From Dromiciops gliroides (Eukaryota; Chordata; Mammalia; Microbiotheria; Microbiotheriidae): 64,000 bases of DNA. The notes under the pieces are model-generated. The model was not told the origin of the DNA. It was given only the letters and a program-made list of their open reading frames with translations, and did no database searches. Positions 58,191 through 64,000 of this stretch are shown here, piece by piece (the first letter of the stretch is position 1; every line of letters begins with the position of its first letter). A program made the translations under genes and the position numbers. The stretch is from the NCBI RefSeq assembly GCF_019393635.1, contig NC_057863.1, forward strand, positions 312,501-376,500, read 5' to 3'.

Positions 58191-59823
58191 TATCATTTCC
58201 AAAATCAGAAAGCTCAACCTAACACACATCTTGTGCCTCCCCACTCAAGCTCATTTATCACACCCTCTCTTTTTACTTCAAAAAGTCAACTTTATAAGTC
58301 CAAGAACGGCACGCACTGGACAATGGCTGTCCATTTGGAGAAAAAGGTCTGAAGGTGACTTTAGAAAGTGAATGAGATCTTGGGCTGTGATGGGGCGGGG
58401 GGTGGGGGGCGGAGCAAGACTTCATGGAATACAGAGGTGATGGTCCTGCTGTGCCCCGCGTTGGTCAGAACCCATCAGAAGTGCTGTGATCTCTTCTGGG
58501 CCGCACAGTTTAGAAAGGACACAGTTCACAGCACCCAGAGAATGACCAGCTCATCAAAAGAACGAGGGATATTTGGCCTAGAGAAGAGAAGTGAAGACTC
58601 AGGGAGGACATGACGAAAAGGTCTCTTTGTGGAAGATGGTCAGATTGTGCGTGAACAGACCGAGGAGGAGCCTTCTCCTCATTGTTTGTGATTCTGATTT
58701 TATCAAATGCTGACCTGCTGTGGTTACTAGCTTATTTTTTGCTTATCTAGACTGTCTTTTTGGTCTACCTTTCTATTGTTTTAAAAACAGCACCAAATAA
58801 TTTTGATAATCACCACCTTGTAATGTAGTTTGGTCTTCTATGGTAGCCCCCTTTCATTCCTGGCTGGTTTTTCATTATTTTTCTTGAGATTCTCAATCAT
58901 TTGTTCCTCCCAAGTAATTTTGTTATTATTTTGTTTGCTTCTATAAAATCATTCTTAATGCACTGAGAAAAAAAGATGCATTTTCGCCTCTATAATGACT
59001 TGCTTGCTTTGGGTTGTTAAGGGTTAATGCAGAGTATTACAGTGAGTTGTTTTTTTCCTCATGAAGTAATAAAAGTTTAGCATCTGATGTAAGAAAAGCA
59101 TATAAAAGTATAAGCTTTTGTAGCTTTGTGTACATTTACGTAGGAACCCCTTTGGGCTCAGCCTCCCAACCCTTACCACAATGTCAGCTTAGGTTGCTGG
59201 GAGGTAACTGACTACTTTTCAGAGTACCATGGCAGGATTTGAGGTTTCTAACAACGTTGCTCACAAGCCCTCAACCAACGTCAACTGATTGACATCAATT
59301 AGATCTTATAAGAAGGGATTTATTGAGCAAATACATCATGAATATTAATTACAAAACAATCTCCCCATCCTGAGGAGTATATCTTCTCCTTGTATACACA
59401 CAAGGTGCCTGGGCTTGATCACCTGTGTAAAGGCCGAGAGAGGCTGAAGGGACCCCTATGCTCATGGCCTGGGGAGTCATTTTATCTGTTTCTCCCAGCT
59501 CTCTGCCCAAGCCAGAGCTTTTCTCCATCAGATTCCTGGAGCTGCTGCCAACCTGGCATCACTTTTCCACCTCTGTCTGCAGGCTTTTCCTCTACCACCA
59601 GCTCTAGGGGACTCTCCAATTTTGGACAAATCATGTAACCTCTCTGTGTCTAAAACGACTCCCTGGAACATCTTCTCTAAGTCCCTGACAGCTAGTGAGT
59701 GCTACCTGTAGATGAAGATCCCCATGCTGATACACAGCCACTCCCTGTGGCTCCCCATTCTTGTTCAGGCTAGAGGGGATGGCCTCTGAGGTTTTGTGCG
59801 AGCCTGGGGTTCTGCCATTATGT
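58191..59823. other. gene-free stretch
   Basis: 58730-58990 is AT-rich and may be a LINE fragment. 59010-59350 has LTR-like features (TATAAAA near 59100) but the family, edges and strand are unresolved. No gene. Confidence 0.35.
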
Positions 59824-59834
59824 AAAAGAGTCGT

Positions 59835-60004
59835 TGGGGTGGCTAGGTGGCACAGTGGAAAGAGTACCGGCCCTGGAGTCAGGAGGACCTGAGTTCAAAT
59901 CCAGCCTCAGACACTTAACACTTACTAGCTGTGTGACCCTGGGCAAGTCACTTAACCCCAATTGCCTCACAAAAAAACCCCCCAAAAGAAAAAACAAAAC
60001 CAAA
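59835..60004 (+). mobile_element. tRNA-derived marsupial SINE
   Basis: Plus-strand copy with an A-rich tail. Flanked by AAAAGAGTCGT at 59824-59834 and 60005-60015. Confidence 0.93.
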
Positions 60005-60297
60005 AAAAGAGTCGTGCTCCCCAGGGGGCTGTGGATGACCAGAGGGTTGGGGAGCGAAGCCCCTGCAGAGTGCTGGCTGGAGGGCCCCATGGCCTGGGCC
60101 AAGGAGGGGCCACAGACAGACCCCAGCTGGCAAAGCCCCAATCCTCATTCAGGCAGTGGGATTGTGAGGGGCCAGCGCCTCCCAAAACTGCAGGTCCCTC
60201 CTCTGGGCAATGGGGCCCGTATTCCTTGTCTGATCTCCTTTGTCGGTTTTGTGAACCTTGGAGTTCCATGTGTGAGCCACCATTATTCTCATCTCCT

Positions 60298-60506
60298 TCC
60301 CTTTCCTCCTTCCTCCTCTTCCTCCTCTCCTTCCTCTTCTTCCTCTTGTCTTTCCTCTTCCTCCTCTCATTGTTCCTCCTTCCTCTTTCTCCTCCTTCCT
60401 CTTTCTCCTTCTTCCTCCTCCTCTCCTCCTCCTCCCCTTCCTCCTCCTTTCTTTCCTCTTCCTTCTCCTCCCTCTCCTCCTCCTCTTCCTCCTCTTCCTC
60501 CTCGCT
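60298..60506. repeat. (TCC/TTCC)n polypyrimidine tract
   Basis: About 210 bases of almost pure pyrimidine on the plus strand, mixing CTCC, TTCC and TCCTCC units. Confidence 0.95.
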
Positions 60507-61329
60507 GGCTCTGGAGCAGAGGACAACAGAGGCAGGGGGAGTGCTGGATACCCAGGCATTCAGCTTACTTCCTGATGGTGGTCAGTTTATTCATGACTAA
60601 CTCCAGAGTGCTTCACTTCCTACCCCTGTATGTCTGTCCCTGCCACAAAACCTGCCTTCCCAGAAGGTTATCTTATGGTCTGACAGGGGGTCTTGGAATC
60701 AGTCGAACACCCTCCAACATTAGAGCACTACTGATTACTGACTAAGCACAGAAATTCCCAGAAAGGACTGACTGTTTATATACCAGGGACAAGGTGCCCA
60801 GGGTACTGTGAATGCCTAACTTAGAATGAAAACACACACAGACACACAGACACACAGACACACACACACACACACACACACACGTGTGTGAGCGAGCTTC
60901 CAAAACACCTCACCCAAGAACTTTGTTTCAGTGACCCTCCTTCTAAACAGGACATGCTCCTGAGGCCTCCTTCCTTCCCCTCCTCCCCTACCCCATTACC
61001 AAGATCCTTGGAGAAAGCTTCATCATCTACAAAGCTTGCTGGCAAGAAGAGCTGCCATCGTGTCTGGTCCCCAGATGGGGGTGCCCTCTCCCCACTGGTT
61101 GGAGGGCCCCTGATGCTGGGGCTTCCACATGAAACACAGAATCTCTGAGCTGGAGCAGAATTTGGAGAATCCTCTCCCCAACTAAGGGTCTCCAGCCTCT
61201 GTTTGAGGACCCCCAGAAAAGAAGAACCACCAGCTCCCAGAGCAGCTCATTGAGAGCTCTCTCTCCCCATGAGCCTTCTGCCCACTGGGGCAAAGCAGAT
61301 GAAGGGGAGCCCACTTTCAGGTGTTAGCC
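60507..61329. other. gene-free stretch with (CA)n
   Basis: A compound (ACAC)n/(CACAGA)n tract lies at about 60831-60884. No gene. Confidence 0.55.
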
Positions 61330-61840
61330 CTTCAAATATTGAAGATAGCCAGCATGCCCTCCACAAGTCTTCTCTTCTCCAGGCTAAGTGTCCAACACCC
61401 TTCAACTGATCCCCATTGTCATGGTCATTGGCACGTCCCCATTTTGGTCAATAAGGGTCCTGCCTAACATATGGCACCTGTAACCGAACACAGCACTCTG
61501 GACAAAGTCTGCCCAAGGCAGAGGACAATGAGAGTTCTACCCCATCTCCCAGAAAAGACCAGCCTTATTCTGGCTTTTCTTAATGGAATTTGAGGTTATT
61601 GTAGTTTTCATGACCAATGACTTATCTCGAGCTCGTGGTCCTCTCACACCTATGGATCTCTTTCTTTGAACCCACTGCTTATGCCCATCTTGCTTGTCTT
61701 GTTCAGTTGTTTTTATTTTTTAAATAAGGAACAACTCAAATGTAAGACTTTGTCTCTGTCACTTCTAAATTTCATCTTCTTGACTTGGCCGATTGTCCTA
61801 GCCATATCCTTTTGGAATCTAACTTTGTTGACCACTGTAA
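61330..61840 (+). mobile_element. L3 (CR1-type) LINE fragment
   Basis: L3 wording in order: 'cttctcttctccaggctaag', 'cttcaactgatccccattgt', 'acctgtaaccgaacacagca', 'ctcgagctcgtggtcc' and 'taaatttcatcttcttgac'. Diverged. Confidence 0.7.
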
Positions 61841-62401
61841 AAGCCTGGGTCACTGCTACTGGGGTGTGGTATTGGTTGATCTGGAAGGTCACAGTTATAC
61901 AAGCTATTCTCAGACAAGGAATCACAAAGGAAACCACAGAGCAGCATATAATGTTGGGATGAAGGGTGGTGGCGGTGCTCTGTCCTGATGTATCTCCACC
62001 TGGGGTGCCTCATGAGAGCCCTGTCCCCTGGGACTGGAGCAATAGCACCCTTCTGAGGCCCAGCTGGTGTACCCCTTTGTCTTCCCGGTGATATCATCTC
62101 ATGAGATGAGGCACCAGAATGGAACTGGGAGGAGATGCGGTGGACAACCAAACTTGCCACGGTCCTTGAGTTGGTTTTCCATACTCTGGAAGTGTAGCGG
62201 CTTTGTTTGAACAGAGGGAGAACACTCCAGGTCTTCTTCTAGACATCCTTGATTGACCTTTGCTCCTGAAGCACAGCAGAGTTGAAACTATGGGGTCCTG
62301 ATTGGGTGTGGGTTCTCAGGCCTCCCTCCTGACCCACTGAGAAGCAGGTGATCTTTCTGTGTTACCTGAGGACATCGCTCCAGGGAGCCAATGGGTTTTA
62401 G
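61841..62401. other. gene-free stretch
   Basis: Nothing recognised. Confidence 0.45.
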
Positions 62402-62416
62402 TAATATGATATAGCT

Positions 62417-62601
62417 GATAGTGATCTATAACCTATATCAAATTGCTTGCTGGCCTGGAGAGGGGGGAGAAAAATTTGGATCTCAAAAATAACTTTACAT
62501 GTAATTGAGAAAAATTAAAAAATAAAAAATAAAACAAAACAATATTTGTGCCACTGTGCAAAATTTAAAAAAATAAATTCTGTCTCAGAGACTTAAAAAA
62601 A
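62417..62601 (+). mobile_element. L1 3' terminus with a possible 3' transduction
   Basis: L1 3' UTR ('aacctatatcaaattgcttg', 'tttacatgtaattgag') to an A-rich tail at about 62510-62545. Then come about 55 bases of unrelated sequence with AATAAA and a second A-run, all enclosed by TAATATGATATAGCT (62402-62416) and TAATATGATGTAGCT (62602-62616). Confidence 0.75.
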
Positions 62602-62616
62602 TAATATGATGTAGCT

Positions 62617-64000
62617 CCAAGAATGTTAATGTAACCTTGGGCTGCATTAAGAGAGACAGATGTGTGTCCAGGAGCAGGGAGGGGGATGGTCCTACTGTTC
62701 CCTGCCCTGGTCAGACCTTACCTAGGATCTTGTGTGCAACTCTGAGCATCACTGTTTATCAAGGGCACTGACAAGCCAGGGTAGGTCTTAAAGGGGATTC
62801 TGGAGGTCCTTCTTTCTTGGATGCCTCTGTAGTCTGGTGGGGGTCAAGGGCTGTGGAAGCCAGCAATGACTGCCTAGGAAGGATGTTTGTGAGGAGATCA
62901 ATATTCAGGTGTGGCTTGCAGAAGGTGACTGATAAATCTGGGAGAAGGACAGTGAAGTCTCCAAGATCCCATTGCAAGGAGCTGAAGGAGCCAGGCCTCA
63001 TGTCCACATCTCCAAACTTTCCCAAGTGATCTGATACTCCTTTCACTGAGCCTCTGTCCCCATCATTCTTGTCCTGGAACAGAGGCTCTGGGTTCAAGCC
63101 CCAGAGCCCAAGGAGAGGCCTCTGCTCTCGACCTCCCAACCAACACTGAGTGGGTGATCTTCTCATGACCTAGAATAGCCTCTAGGCCCTGTTCAGATAA
63201 CAGTGCTTTGGCCTCCTGGGCTTCCCTGTCTGGTCCTAAAGTGGGTCCTGAGGCCTCTGGTCACAAGACACTGACCCAGCCTTCCAGAGTGAAGAGGAGA
63301 GCCAGACTCAGCTGTGCCAGCCCTGGGACAGTCAGACTAATAGTCAGTGTGTGGACACCTCTATGGGGAGGGCAGGGGGGCAGAGCCCATAGGGGGCTCC
63401 TCTGGAATCTACTTCCTTTGTGTGACTCTCCTTGGCATTCCACTATTAGACTTTCATTCATTTGGTTCATTGCTGGCCTCCTCAAACTCTTCTGGGGAGC
63501 TTCAGGTCACACACAGCCTCTCACAACCAAGTGTGAGGGACATGACCAGCCCCTGGTATGGAGCCAAACAAGCAGCAGCACCAACCCTCTGACTGCTGTC
63601 ACACTGTGTTAGGCAGTCGGTATCCAGACACATTTAAACATGAAGCACTGAGCAGGACAGCTGAGGAGGCATCTTATATTTCACCTTGGCTCTGCACTGT
63701 CTCCCTCAACGCCCACGTTTTCCTTCATGTCCCCTCCAGTGCTGGACCTTTCCTTCTGTTGGGTATGCAAGAAGTTCCCTTGCCCAGTGGTCAGCCCTCC
63801 TCAATGGACCCAGGTCTCTTAAACTTCTTGAATTCACAATGTCACCTTCAAGTCTGAACATGTACACTTCAAGAACAACATTCAATTCCTTGGATACCCA
63901 AGAAAGAAAACACAAAACCTAAGAAGCAGACATAGGCAGAAATCAGCCTCATTCCTCCACTCCCTCAAAGGGGACCCTAGTGACAGAAGAGACAATGTAT
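62617..64000. other. gene-free stretch
   Basis: No supported gene or assignable repeat to the end of the window. Confidence 0.45.

Noticed and set aside
59834-60745. 303-codon frame
   Set aside because: It is a SINE followed by the polypyrimidine tract (Ser/Pro/Leu run); no family similarity.

Overview
This is nuclear DNA from a mammal, almost certainly a marsupial. The evidence is two recognisable vertebrate genes with introns and a CpG island, many tRNA-derived SINEs with the marsupial head GGGGCAGCTAGGTGG, Mar1-type SINEs, marsupial L1 and half-L1 (HAL1-like) copies, and old L2, L3 and MIR remnants. The species cannot be fixed from the sequence alone. Most open reading frames in the window are shadows of repeats or of GC-rich sequence.

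Two protein-coding genes are supported. DERL2 (Derlin-2, ER-associated degradation) lies on the minus strand. Its seven coding exons between 23156 and 15761 join without a gap into a 239-residue protein that ends in the p97-binding SHP box. MIS12 (kinetochore scaffold) lies on the plus strand, with a non-coding first exon near 23720 and the whole coding sequence at 25054-25665 (203 residues). The two are head to head over one CpG island of about 1.5 kb that carries four CCAAT boxes, a GC box, an ERSE-like element and a CHR motif. This DERL2-MIS12 arrangement is the one known from human 17p13. The human neighbours DHX33 and NLRP1 were not seen on either side.

Layout: 1-15380 is gene-free, with L1, L2, MIR and SINE insertions. 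15380-23156 is DERL2, with SINEs and L2 in its introns. 23157-25053 is the shared promoter and MIS12 exon 1 plus intron. 25054 to about 26.7 kb is MIS12. From 26.7 to 64 kb there is no gene: it is a dense pile of retroelements, including an L3 broken by a SINE broken by an L1 (30.6-32.1 kb), a HAL1-like element lacking ORF2 (34.5-37.6 kb), three LTR-like fossils (41.6-43.1, 44.1-44.8 and 50.3-50.9 kb), two nearly identical inverted HAL1 5' fragments (48.7-49.6 and 55.0-56.1 kb), a minisatellite with a unit of about 90 bp (51.76-52.26 kb) and an L1 end with a possible 3' transduction (62.4 kb).

No new multi-gene system is visible. The most useful unexplained signals are the retroelement insertions with target-site duplications but no 3' end or poly(A), and the regulatory make-up of the DERL2/MIS12 promoter. 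All coordinates come from reading by eye. Repeat family names are from memory of consensus sequences and were not checked against a library.
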